Origin: Bdellovibrio sp. ZAP7
GTDB taxonomy: Bacteria; Bdellovibrionota; FAC87; UBA2466
DNA: 62,364 nt
Direction: 5' to 3'
Assembly: GCA_945878405.1 (NCBI GenBank)
Contig: CAMCTJ010000011.1
Coordinates: 1 to 62,364, forward strand
The position numbers and the translations under genes are program-made. The notes beneath the pieces are model-generated. The model worked only from the letters and a program-made list of their open reading frames with translations. It searched no databases and was not told the DNA's origin. Of the stretch, positions 55,379-62,364 are shown piece after piece; within the stretch, counting starts at the first letter, position 1, and each line of letters starts with the position of its first letter.

Positions 55379-56433
55379 TGAACCACCCATTCTGCTGTTT
55401 TCCCATTTATCCTTCGAGTACTCAGGCCCATTTGGCGGAAGCGCACTTGCCGCTCGAGATCTTGAATCACCACTCGGCCGACATTGATGCCGTAGAGCTC
55501 GTTGATGTTATTAATACCGCCGGGACAAAAAACATTCACTTCGAGTAGTTTATTGCCCACAATATCAATGCCAACAAAGTAAAGACCATCGGAATTGAGT
55601 TTAGGACGAATGGCTTCAATGATTTTCAAATCACTCGCAGTCAATTTTGCTTTCTTTCTTCGCCCGCCAATATGCATATTGCTTCGGATTTCGCCTTTCG
55701 GAGAAACACGAAGATAGATGGCTGGCTGATCGCCCACAAAAATCGGGTAGCCATTGAGAAGAAGAATGCGTTTATCCCCTTTTTTCACGGCGGGAAGATA
55801 TTCTTGGGCCATGACGTAGCCGTTCTTACTCACACTGGAAATGATTTGATTGATGTTGATGTCTTTTAAGTTTTTTACAAAAAAGACATCTTGGCCGCCA
55901 AAACCTGAGAGCGGCTTAATGATGGCGGGGCCTTTCAGGGCCTTTAAAAACGATTTAATTTTTACCGTACTTCGAGTGATGAGCGTTTTGGCTCGAATTT
56001 CAGAAGGAAACGAAGAGAGGTACATTTTGCTGGCGGCTTTGGTGAGCCCGCCTGGGTCATTCACAACCATCACACCGTGGAGTTTCAAAAGCCGGCCAAA
56101 TTCAATCGCTGGGTTTTTCCCTTTTTCTTTTTCTGTTTCTGTTTCGTTGGGGTTGTATCTTAAGAAGACGACGTCGAAGTCGCTCAAGCACACTTCTTTT
56201 TTGGGAGCGAGGCCTGTTTGCATCGCTCGTAGAAAATCGAGTCGGTGAAAAAACTCGAGGCCTTCAAAAGAAACTCCGGTTGCGTGCACGCGCATGTCGT
56301 CGGTGCAGGAAAAACTATTGACGGTGGTGTAGACCACTTCGTGCCCACGGCGGTGGGCTTCAAAAGCTAAATGGGTAGTCGTGTACGTTGGTATCTGGGA
56401 AAACAGAGAACGTACGACAAAACAAATCTTCAT
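55375..56433 (-). CDS. GshB-like ATP-grasp ligase
   Basis: 352 residues resembling bacterial glutathione synthetase: MKICFVVRSLFSQIPTYTTT with early FLRYNPNETE, VVNDPGGLTKAASKMYLSSFP, AIIKPLSGFGGQDVFFV, and the late SNMHIGGRRKKAKLTASDLKI and FVGIDIVGNKLLEVNVFCPGGI. The ATP-grasp core is good, but E. coli's NVTSPT is changed to NVFCPGGI. No gshA is nearby, so glutathione synthesis is not certain; another peptide-like ligation is possible. It overlaps ddl by four bases. Confidence 0.75.
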   Translation of the reverse strand: MKICFVVRSLFSQIPTYTTTHLAFEAHRRGHEVVYTTVNSFSCTDDMRVHATGVSFEGLEFFHRLDFLRAMQTGLAPKKEVCLSDFDVVFLRYNPNETETEKEKGKNPAIEFGRLLKLHGVMVVNDPGGLTKAASKMYLSSFPSEIRAKTLITRSTVKIKSFLKALKGPAIIKPLSGFGGQDVFFVKNLKDININQIISSVSKNGYVMAQEYLPAVKKGDKRILLLNGYPIFVGDQPAIYLRVSPKGEIRSNMHIGGRRKKAKLTASDLKIIEAIRPKLNSDGLYFVGIDIVGNKLLEVNVFCPGGINNINELYGINVGRVVIQDLERQVRFRQMGLSTRRINGKTAEWVVQ

Positions 56434-56466
56434 CGAAGAGGGCCTTTTATAAAATTAAAAACTGCC

Positions 56467-57504
56467 TTAACTTGCATGAGCTTTTACGAGAGTGGCAAGC
56501 AGGTTTTTAGCTTTTAAATCGAGCTCGAGAAACTCAAGTCCGACTCCGGAATTTTCTCCTGTCGGGTGGGTGTTGGCAACCCGGGCAAGAGGAATAGAAA
56601 GCACATGGTCGGCATCGGTTTGAAGGGAAAGGCTGACGGAATCCCCGCATTTAAGCTGGGAAACCACCTCTTGACCCAGCGCAACAAAGCAGCCGCCGGC
56701 ACTGAGAACCGTTACCCGGCCCGGAAAGCTTTGGCCCGACTCAGACGACAAAGCCCCCGAAAAATCGACCCGAACGCGCTGGTAGCGGCGCTTTTCACGA
56801 AAAAGATGGGGCTGTTTATTCACCCGGGCATCAAACGGTAATTGAAGAAGAAGCTGGGTGCCTTCTTGAGGCGATTTAAGGCATTGTAAGGTACCCGAGT
56901 GGGCTTCGGCTATGACTGAAGCTACGGTGAGGCCCAAAACGCTTAAGTTGGAAGCTTGCAGGTTTTCAAAAGCGGTCGGCTGGAGGGGAAGACCCTCCCC
57001 TGTCTCTTCTTTCGAAGAGCCCTCAAGACTGAAACTCAACTGCAGGCCTTGATTCACTACTTGGAGATTCACACCCACTTGGCTTCCCACCTCACTTTGA
57101 GAAGAAGCAAAGTCGAGGCAATTTACAACGGCTTGCTCAACAGCTACAGCATCGACGAGCCCGAAGACGGAAGATTCCACTCGCACGTCGAGTGAAATGT
57201 TCTTCTTTTGAAAATCGTTTTCTCGTAAATGAATGCAATCAAAAACAAGCTGAGAAAGATCTGTAAGAGAGCAGTCGGCTCGAACCCCAGAGGAAAAATA
57301 GCGGATGTTTCGACTTAAAAAGACCGCCCGCTCGATTGAGCTTTTGGTTTTCTCAAAAGAGGTTTCAGAATTTTCTAAGTCCCCGAGGGCGGAAGCAAGA
57401 AGCGTGATAAGTTCTTGAGAAGCCAGCGTGGAAAAATGGCGAAGGCTTCTCTCGGATTCAAAGGACTGAGTCAAAATCGTATGTAACGTGGAAAGCTTTT
57501 TCAA
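56467..57504 (-). CDS. Degenerate kinase-ATPase-like domain fused to PilZ
   Basis: 345 residues. Residues ~1-225 follow the plan of a histidine kinase core (helical front, then VEQAVVNCLDFASSQ in place of the N-box, and LTVASVIAEAHSGTLQCLKSPQEGTQLLLQLPF like the G2/end region) but the N-box and the G1 DxGxG glycine motif are eroded. The C-terminal ~110 residues are a PilZ domain: RRYQRVRVDFSGALSS with the RxxxR motif and TVLSAGGCF in place of D/NxSxxG. It may sense cyclic di-GMP. It stands alone, between the GshB-like gene and a divergent TPR gene. Confidence 0.65.
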   Translation of the reverse strand: MKKLSTLHTILTQSFESERSLRHFSTLASQELITLLASALGDLENSETSFEKTKSSIERAVFLSRNIRYFSSGVRADCSLTDLSQLVFDCIHLRENDFQKKNISLDVRVESSVFGLVDAVAVEQAVVNCLDFASSQSEVGSQVGVNLQVVNQGLQLSFSLEGSSKEETGEGLPLQPTAFENLQASNLSVLGLTVASVIAEAHSGTLQCLKSPQEGTQLLLQLPFDARVNKQPHLFREKRRYQRVRVDFSGALSSESGQSFPGRVTVLSAGGCFVALGQEVVSQLKCGDSVSLSLQTDADHVLSIPLARVANTHPTGENSGVGLEFLELDLKAKNLLATLVKAHAS

Positions 57505-57631
57505 TCGGGCACTCCTTCAAACTCTTATCGGGTAAAAAGGGGCCCTGATTGATGGGTTTAATACCCAACCCCGCGCAGCGTGTAACAAACTAGAGAAGCT
57601 GAAATCCTGCGTGAAGTGGTAAGCTAAATAC

Positions 57632-58405
57632 ATGGTTACGGCTGCTTTGATCATTCTCTGTATTTACTTATTGGTTTGGGTTTTGATGGTTTTAACCCTG
57701 CCCTTTCTTCCTTTTTTTACGATTACCGAGTGTGCCAACTCCAGTTTGAGTAAAAACAAAAAAACTTTGTGGATTATCGGGCTCTTGTTGTTTTGGCCCC
57801 TCAGCTCGATTCTCTTTGGATTTTTGATTTCAAAGAAAAACTTCACTAGGCAGTTTTCTTTTGTCTTTGTTTTGATGCTCGTTCCCGGCTTGATTTTGGG
57901 AATAGCAAACTGGAAATATTTGTCGATTTTTATCTCCGGCCTAAAAAACCAGAATGAGCTAGCACAGTCGGGGGGAGGAGATTCTCCTAAGAACACACAG
58001 GACAAACTGGCTCAAAGTTTGGCTTTGCTGGAATGCTCTACAGTGGCCTTAAGTCCTGGAAAGTTAGATGAGGATATTGAAAAGTTAAGTACGGCTATCA
58101 AGGCAGTGCCGGATGATTTTGCAGCAGCCAGATGCTATTTGTTACGTGCGGAGAAATTCGGTGAAACAGGCAATGCATCGGCTGCCAAACAGGACCATGA
58201 TCAGGTGAGAAAATTGGCAGAAGGCCAACTCGCTCAGTCTCCGGGAGATGGAGACGCCATGCTGATCTTAAGTGAATTGTCGGAGGCATTGAATCAGGTT
58301 CCGGAAGCCATCAAATACCTAGAGCAAGCCATCAATAGTGATCCTAAGAAATTCAGTCTTCAGAAGTTTAGACTCGAACAACTAAAAAGTAAGTCTGGCT
58401 CCTGA
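57632..58405 (+). CDS. Membrane protein with TPR-like C-terminal domain
   Basis: 257 residues with about three membrane helices (residues ~4-28, 45-65, 72-98), then a soluble helical region with TPR-like units (KLDEDIEKLSTAIKAVPDDFAAARCYLLRAEKF; SEALNQVPEAIKYLEQAINSDPKKF). TPRs bind partner proteins. No family assigned; no obvious partner in the neighbourhood. Confidence 0.65.
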   Translation: MVTAALIILCIYLLVWVLMVLTLPFLPFFTITECANSSLSKNKKTLWIIGLLLFWPLSSILFGFLISKKNFTRQFSFVFVLMLVPGLILGIANWKYLSIFISGLKNQNELAQSGGGDSPKNTQDKLAQSLALLECSTVALSPGKLDEDIEKLSTAIKAVPDDFAAARCYLLRAEKFGETGNASAAKQDHDQVRKLAEGQLAQSPGDGDAMLILSELSEALNQVPEAIKYLEQAINSDPKKFSLQKFRLEQLKSKSGS

Positions 58406-58549
58406 ATGAGTTCAAAATAGGGTCACGCCACTTGGGCGGGAGAACCTCACCCCTTAAAAGCACCATCATTCTAAGCACTTACCGACAGAATTGAAACTCT
58501 ACCCTTTTCTTTACGGGGGCCGGATTGTTTGTTAGTCCCTTAACCCACT

Positions 58550-59239
58550 GTGCTCACATCGTTTTTTACATTTTTAAAAGCGAGCCTCATCGCAGGCCTC
58601 TACGGAGGGACTGCCCTCACCTGGCGCTTAAAAGAATTGGGAAGAGCCGACTTAAAACCCAAAGGCGATGGGAAAATATACGCTCACTGGCACGGAGACG
58701 AACTCCTGATGTTACGGCTCGGACAGTTTTCGGGAATGGCAGTGATGGCGAGTAGAAGTAAAGACGGCGAGCTGATGAAGTGGGTTTTAAAAATTTTAGG
58801 ATTTAGAGTCGTGAGGGGCTCCAGCAGCAAAGGCGGCGCTGGCGGACTCAAAGGCCTCCTCGATTTTGTCGCAAAAACAGACGCGCATACTTCGCTCGCA
58901 GTGGATGGACCGAGAGGCCCGATTTACGAAGTAAAGCCTGGGATTTTAGCGCTCGCCCAAAAAACCGGAAAACCCATTGTGCCCGTAGTAGGGGCAGCCG
59001 GCTGGCGATTTGTATTTAAAAAAGCTTGGAACCAGTGTTACCTTCCATTACCGTTTTCAAGTTGTGTTGCTATTTACGGAGAGCCGATTTGGATTTCTCC
59101 CACCGCAACCGATGCGGAACTGGAAAAAGCGAAAGAGGATTTAAAAAATTCTTTGATTTCGCTGAAAGGACAAGCCGAAGAAAAATTCCACCGAACTTTT
59201 CTTCCCGCTGTCAGACAATCACATCTTCACGGGGCGTAG
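58550..59239 (+). CDS. DUF374 lysophospholipid acyltransferase-like protein
   Basis: 229 residues. The short acyltransferase core is visible: [12 protein letters not shown] (an HxxxxD-like active site), [54 protein letters not shown]374 proteins are related to Kdo/lipid acyltransferases. The GTG start at 58550 is chosen by homology, without a strong ribosome-binding site. Its 3' end overlaps the tRNA-Pro 5' end by ten bases. Confidence 0.8.
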   Translation: MLTSFFTFLKASLIAGLYGGTALTWRLKELGRADLKPKGDGKIYAHWHGDELLMLRLGQFSGMAVMASRSKDGELMKWVLKILGFRVVRGSSSKGGAGGLKGLLDFVAKTDAHTSLAVDGPRGPIYEVKPGILALAQKTGKPIVPVVGAAGWRFVFKKAWNQCYLPLPFSSCVAIYGEPIWISPTATDAELEKAKEDLKNSLISLKGQAEEKFHRTFLPAVRQSHLHGA

Positions 59240-59306
59240 CGCAGCTGGCTAGCGCGCTTGGTTCGGGACCAAGAGGTCGTGGGTTCGAATCCCGCCGCCC
59301 CGACCA
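59230..59306 (+). tRNA. tRNA-Pro (anticodon CGG)
   Basis: Acceptor CGGGGCG (59230-59236) pairs with CGCCCCG (59296-59302), D-loop AGCTGGCTAGC, anticodon loop TTCGGGA with CGG at 59264-59266, T-arm GGGTTCGAATCCC, discriminator A and encoded CCA (59304-59306). Its 3' end is the left copy of the 25-base repeat that flanks the islet, a common integration site of tyrosine-recombinase elements. Confidence 0.96.
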
Positions 59307-59308
59307 TT
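59284..59308 (+). repeat. Left attachment-site repeat (tRNA-Pro 3' end)
   Basis: 25 bases identical to 61429-61453, covering the T-arm, acceptor 3' strand and CCA of tRNA-Pro. The first differing bases are just outside. This fits an attL/attR pair. Confidence 0.85.
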
Positions 59309-59359
59309 CAATTTTAAGTTATTGATATCTTTAGGTTATTTACTCGTTCGGTTTTTCTA

Positions 59360-59725
59360 TCACCACTTATCACCAGTCTCGGTCAGATTTTCTTCTTCCC
59401 GCCACTGTTTTGCTGCCACTTCGGTGAGAGCTGAAGCACTTCTTTGCGCGTAGACCAGAGTCGATCTCAAATCTGAGTTTCCAAGAAGCTGTTGAGCGAC
59501 TGCTAAGTCGCCGCCTTCTTCGTTGTACACTCTTCGACACCCACCGTGTCTCATGATGTGAGTGCCTCGGTAAGAAAATCCAAGCTTCTTAAAAGCTCTG
59601 TCATAGGCCGATTGGATTTCTCGGTACTCCAAGTGCTGTCCTTCCCATTGAAAGATAAGGCCAGAACTTTTTTCCGTTTGAATCTGAAGACGGTACAAAA
59701 TCTTTGTACCGCTTTGATGGCTTTC
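59360..59725 (-). pseudogene. Truncated tyrosine recombinase (integrase remnant)
   Basis: About 120 residues, open from after a TAA at 59728. The C-terminal catalytic part is visible: GTHIMRHGGCRRVYN (box II His-x-x-Arg), QQLLGNSDLRSTLVYAQRS with the presumed catalytic Tyr. The core-binding domain and first Arg are missing, and His in LLGHSS-like motifs is Asn. No intact N-terminal part exists upstream in this frame. It lies just inside the left repeat, as integrase genes do. Confidence 0.75.
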
Positions 59726-59898
59726 TTAAACGAGGTCCTGCAACTATTTGGTCAAGAACCGAAGACTAAGCTCAGCTTTTGGTCAGAGTAGTTCGGAGAC
59801 TAGAGATGTTCTAGCTCTTGAGTTAATTCTCACCAACGAAACACGAATTTTTCACTGTGACCACTTAATGTTGGATGGACCATCAACCTGGATGTCGT
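59699..59898. other. Gap between integrase remnant and LprI-like gene
   Basis: About 200 bases. Apart from the short upstream extension of the integrase frame (to 59725) no gene, hairpin or promoter is convincing. The integrase N-terminal half appears to have been deleted here. Confidence 0.4.
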
Positions 59899-60951
59899 TT
59901 ACTTGACTGAACAGTTCACTTTAGCCCCAACGGTGTTTAACTTAGTATCGTTATTGCCGTCAGAGACCTCTTCTTCGGATTTAACCAGAGCTCCTTTTTC
60001 ATCAAACACCTGTCGTTTAATAAGATATTGGTGGCACTGCGGAAGAACAGGATTCTCTTTGTTGCATTCGTCCACAAGAAGGCAGCCTTGTTTTTCCTGA
60101 TCGAGCTCTAGTTCTGAGTTATAACAGCAGTAGTCAGGAACCCATTCTCGATGTTCGGTATCAGCCTTTATATATTTGCCGTTTACGTAGCGGTAAGACT
60201 CATTTGAACCAATTAAACCTGCGTGTCCCCCATTTGAATGGGTCAAGAGCAGCTTTTTTTCCTTATCGATCTCCGGAAACCCTCCGTCCGGAAAAGTCGG
60301 TTCCTCAAAAAACTGTCGCTTTTGCGGATCAAAAAGGTACACGAAGTAAGAATGATTGGTAGCTCCCGAAGCCTCTGCGTTCCAGATCCTAAGATCTGGG
60401 TACCCGTCGAAGTTGAAGTCTTCGACTAATCTGACGAAATAAAAGGGTCCAGAGCCGTAGGTACAGGTTTTAGGAGAAATCGTTTGCTGAGGCACAATCT
60501 GTTCAGGAAGATAAAAATCGACATAATTAAGACAGTGGAGTTCTTCGCTGCCCACAGAATAGCTTTGTCGTAACACAATCTTGCCAATGGCTCCTAACGT
60601 TACCGATTTATCAACTTCCTGCGGGCGACCAGAATCATTTAGTAAATCTATCCTTCTGCGGTACTCAAATTCTAAACACGCTACTTGAGCGCTTTTTTCG
60701 AGATTTTCTCTTCCGCACTTTGCCCGTCTCGAACGGATCCAAGACACCTGATCCTCTTTGAGTTTAGGCTCTTTTTTTACGCGTGAGAGGAACTTTTTAT
60801 TTAGTTCCTGATCCAGGGCCATCAAGATTGAGCTATTGCAGATAAGTGTCTCAGATCTTGTCTGAGCCTTCTTGCAATTAAAGCTGGGCCGGTCTTGGGG
60901 CAAGGCGCTCCAAGAGAACATAAGAATTAAAGCAAGTATTAAATTTCGCAT
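59899..60951 (-). CDS. Secreted LprI-like plus XAC2610-like protein (putative lysozyme inhibitor)
   Basis: 350 residues with a signal peptide (MRNLILALILMFSWSALPQ). Residues ~23-102 match the LprI/DUF1311 pattern (SFNCKKAQTRSETLICNSS...LDQELNKKF...QVSWIRSRRAKCG), with four cysteines for two disulfides. Residues ~150-235 contain VRLVEDFNFDGYPDLRIWNAEASGATNHSYFVYLFD, like the XAC2610 family, an immunity protein that inhibits a lysozyme-like type IV secretion effector in Xanthomonas. Both domain types are associated with lysozyme inhibition, so periplasmic defence is a reasonable inference. It is 21 bases after the lipoprotein gene. Confidence 0.75.
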   Translation of the reverse strand: MRNLILALILMFSWSALPQDRPSFNCKKAQTRSETLICNSSILMALDQELNKKFLSRVKKEPKLKEDQVSWIRSRRAKCGRENLEKSAQVACLEFEYRRRIDLLNDSGRPQEVDKSVTLGAIGKIVLRQSYSVGSEELHCLNYVDFYLPEQIVPQQTISPKTCTYGSGPFYFVRLVEDFNFDGYPDLRIWNAEASGATNHSYFVYLFDPQKRQFFEEPTFPDGGFPEIDKEKKLLLTHSNGGHAGLIGSNESYRYVNGKYIKADTEHREWVPDYCCYNSELELDQEKQGCLLVDECNKENPVLPQCHQYLIKRQVFDEKGALVKSEEEVSDGNNDTKLNTVGAKVNCSVK

Positions 60952-60972
60952 GTGGTATTTTACCTTATTCCG

Positions 60973-61176
60973 CTACGAGATATCGCACAAAAAACCTACG
61001 CCTGTTCTCTTTGGGTATGTATCTTCGTTCGTTGTAACCACGCGGGAAAACGCCACCGGCTTCTGATTGATTGTCGTTTTCTGAGTTTGAACGATCGAGC
61101 TCAACTCAGCTTTGCAAGCCACCAGGAACAAAACGTTAACAGTGAGTCCTACCGCAGTTCTTTTGAGTCCCACCAT
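60973..61176 (-). CDS. Small lipoprotein, unknown function
   Basis: 67 residues: a signal segment ending in LVAC (residues 18-21), a lipobox, followed by a polar mature part of about 46 residues. Short GGGGGG lies just before the ATG. It is co-directional with and 21 bases upstream of the LprI-like gene, so both probably come from one mRNA within the islet. No family recognised. Confidence 0.55.
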   Translation of the reverse strand: MVGLKRTAVGLTVNVLFLVACKAELSSIVQTQKTTINQKPVAFSRVVTTNEDTYPKRTGVGFLCDIS

Positions 61177-61428
61177 TACCCCCCTGATGTAGCGAATACT
61201 TGATTAGACTAACAAATAATTGTTAAAGAAATATGAACATTTGGTTTATTTTTGTAATCCCTCAGTTTTTGTCCACCCCGAAACATCCGGAGCGTGAGAA
61301 GAGCGTGAGGATGGATACGAACAGATACGAAACTTGCTTAAGAACGCTTAGGGGAAACGAACTAGTTTCCAAATGAAATGAAACCCTTAGGTTGATTTTA
61401 TTGTTGTTTTTAAAAATCGAGGAGCGTT
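61177..61428. other. Islet right-end sequence
   Basis: No convincing gene. The minus-strand promoter of the lipoprotein gene should lie at about 61190-61230, in the AT-rich stretch, but no good -35/-10 pair is visible. Confidence 0.35.
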
Positions 61429-61862
61429 TTCGAATCCCGCCGCCCCGACCATTTTTGACAATAAGCAAACCAAAAACCTCTCCATCCCGGCCAAAGCCGA
61501 CAGACGAATTTACCTGGTAGTAGATTTGTCCTTGAAACAACTGTTACTTCACCCTCACTCAAAGAGGAGCCTTTTACTTTCACAGTATTTCTATGGTGAA
61601 CGTATCCATCCCGTTCTAAAGCGGCGTTCCGCTCCAATTGCTTCTGGTTTTCGTTACCCAATGGAGAGGCCGTTCTTATTTCACCCCAGCGCCTGTCGTC
61701 TTTCGGCCATCGGATTATTGAACTAACACGCTTTTTACCTGGTACTAAATTGTGGATCTCCTGAACTTCGGTAGGCATTCGTGTGCGCTGCCAACCAGGG
61801 AAATTCCTATTTTCAGGGTGAGTGCGACAACCTAGATGTTTGTGATCCTTAAGCACTCCCAA
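61410..61862 (-). CDS. Doubtful ORF crossing the right attachment repeat
   Basis: 150 residues, Trp/Arg-rich, no family recognised. It reads from outside the islet through the right 25-base repeat and ends 19 bases into the islet. If real, its C-terminus was replaced by integration. It may equally be a chance frame; no ribosome-binding site stands out. Confidence 0.2.
   Translation of the reverse strand: MGVLKDHKHLGCRTHPENRNFPGWQRTRMPTEVQEIHNLVPGKKRVSSIIRWPKDDRRWGEIRTASPLGNENQKQLERNAALERDGYVHHRNTVKVKGSSLSEGEVTVVSRTNLLPGKFVCRLWPGWRGFWFAYCQKWSGRRDSKTLLDF
61429..61453. repeat. Right attachment-site repeat (duplicate tRNA-Pro 3' end)
   Basis: Exact 25-base copy of 59284-59308, but without the rest of a tRNA. 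It marks the right border of the islet. Confidence 0.85.
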
Positions 61863-61876
61863 TTAGCTAGCCATCT

Positions 61877-62353
61877 TTACGCAGCTCTTTTTTTCTCCCG
61901 CACCACCCGATACTCAATTTCATAACCCAATGCAGCCAACAACTTAATCATTTGGTCGATTGTTTTAGATTGATTTCCGGGATCCAATAATCGGTATAAC
62001 TGAGTTGGAGAGGTCCGAAGACGTCTAGCTAGTTCGCGACGGGTTATTTCATTTCCCTTTAGTCTATCAAGTGCATCCAAAGTCAATCGATGAAGAAGAA
62101 GCTTATTTAAATATTCCGGATCTCGATTGTAATCTAAAAAAGCATCTAAAGGGACCGCTCCTTCCTTACCCGATTCAAGTTTGTAACTAATCCACTCACT
62201 TCCTAGTTCCTTATCAACAAACACTTCTTTAACTTTATCTTTTGCAGTTGGAACTAATTCGGTTTTAGAAAACGGAAGCGAAAAGCTTCCCCTGGGTGTC
62301 ACAATTTCGAAACTTTTTTTGTGATTATTACAATTCACGCTTTTAATTTTCAT
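61877..62353 (-). CDS. XRE-type antitoxin-like DNA-binding protein
   Basis: 158 residues. The N-terminal ~75 residues form a small beta-rich domain (SFEIVTPRGSFSLPFSKTELV...) of unknown family, and the C-terminus is an XRE helix-turn-helix (about 100-150): ITRRELARRLRTSPTQLYRLLDP, with IDQMIKLLAALGYEIEYRV. This resembles HigA-type antitoxins. AAGGG precedes the ATG. A toxin partner, if any, would lie beyond the window edge on its 5' side or is absent. Confidence 0.6.
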   Translation of the reverse strand: MKIKSVNCNNHKKSFEIVTPRGSFSLPFSKTELVPTAKDKVKEVFVDKELGSEWISYKLESGKEGAVPLDAFLDYNRDPEYLNKLLLHRLTLDALDRLKGNEITRRELARRLRTSPTQLYRLLDPGNQSKTIDQMIKLLAALGYEIEYRVVREKKRAA

Positions 62354-62364
62354 AATAGCCCTTC

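Larger units (their letters stand above)
59309..61453. mobile_element. Miniature integrative islet at tRNA-Pro
   Basis: About 2.1 kb between the two 25-base direct repeats. It carries a truncated tyrosine integrase directly inside the left repeat, pointing toward the tRNA as integrases usually do, a small lipoprotein and a secreted LprI/XAC2610-type protein. The element can no longer move by itself because the integrase is shortened. Age and origin are inferred only from structure. Confidence 0.75.

Noticed and set aside
61262-61540. Minus-strand frame of 92 codons at the islet right end
   Set aside because: It crosses the repeat and overlaps another doubtful frame; its composition and lack of ribosome-binding site suggest chance.
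1-62364. CRISPR arrays, complete insertion sequences or rRNA genes
   Set aside because: No regular spaced repeats, transposase genes with inverted ends, or rRNA motifs were seen.

Overview
The window (62,364 bases, roughly mid-40s percent GC by eye) is a contiguous, gene-dense stretch of a Gram-negative bacterial chromosome. Secreted and outer-membrane proteins, a PilMNOPQ type IVa pilus operon, an orphan Flp-pilin cluster, two sigma-54-type promoters, a 6S RNA and many small secreted proteins of unknown function together suggest a former deltaproteobacterium, most likely of the Bdellovibrionota (Bdellovibrio-like or Oligoflexia). That placement is inferred from gene content; no 16S rRNA gene is present.

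Layout. 1-12,100: the classic translation/transcription block, tuf (end) - rpmG - tRNA-Trp - secE - nusG - rplKAJL - rpoBC, all on the plus strand. 12,093-19,082: an RluA-type pseudouridine synthase (minus), an EpmA-like lysyl ligase (plus), and a minus-strand four-gene operon made of a heterodimeric ABC exporter pair followed by purE and purK. 19,135-24,992: a plus-strand stress cluster clpB - htrA - PfkB-type kinase, then a zinc-ribbon protein with a histone-H1-like tail. 24,989-28,455: a minus-strand cluster of prepilin-like and CpaB-like genes with a sigma-54-like promoter. 28,578-29,781: a hypothetical gene, a 6S RNA and a PhaR-like regulator. 30,089-35,301: pilMNOPQ plus one extra membrane coiled-coil gene. 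35,420-47,560: RDD protein, ssb, hemW, a fused M16 peptidase, a sigma-54-driven secreted thioredoxin-like protein, a penicillin-acylase-family hydrolase, a DUF72 protein, a CbpA-type co-chaperone and an S9 peptidase. 47,908-59,239: SH3/beta-barrel protein, RlmD-type methyltransferase, a non-canonical flavoprotein, ArsC/Spx-like protein, several hypotheticals, a PepP-type peptidase, Ddl, a GshB-like ATP-grasp enzyme, a PilZ fusion, a TPR membrane protein and a DUF374 acyltransferase. 59,230-62,364: tRNA-Pro(CGG) and a small accessory region.

The most distinctive finding is at the right end. The 3' end of tRNA-Pro is duplicated as an exact 25-base direct repeat about 2.1 kb away, bracketing a miniature genomic islet. 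It holds a truncated tyrosine integrase, a small lipoprotein and a secreted protein that joins an LprI-type lysozyme-inhibitor domain to an XAC2610-like domain, so its likely cargo is defence against peptidoglycan hydrolases. Other notable points are a 6S RNA whose closing stem contains the Shine-Dalgarno sequence of the next gene, a near-consensus sigma-54 promoter, a CoaC-like flavoprotein lacking its catalytic residues, and a degenerate kinase-ATPase fused to PilZ.
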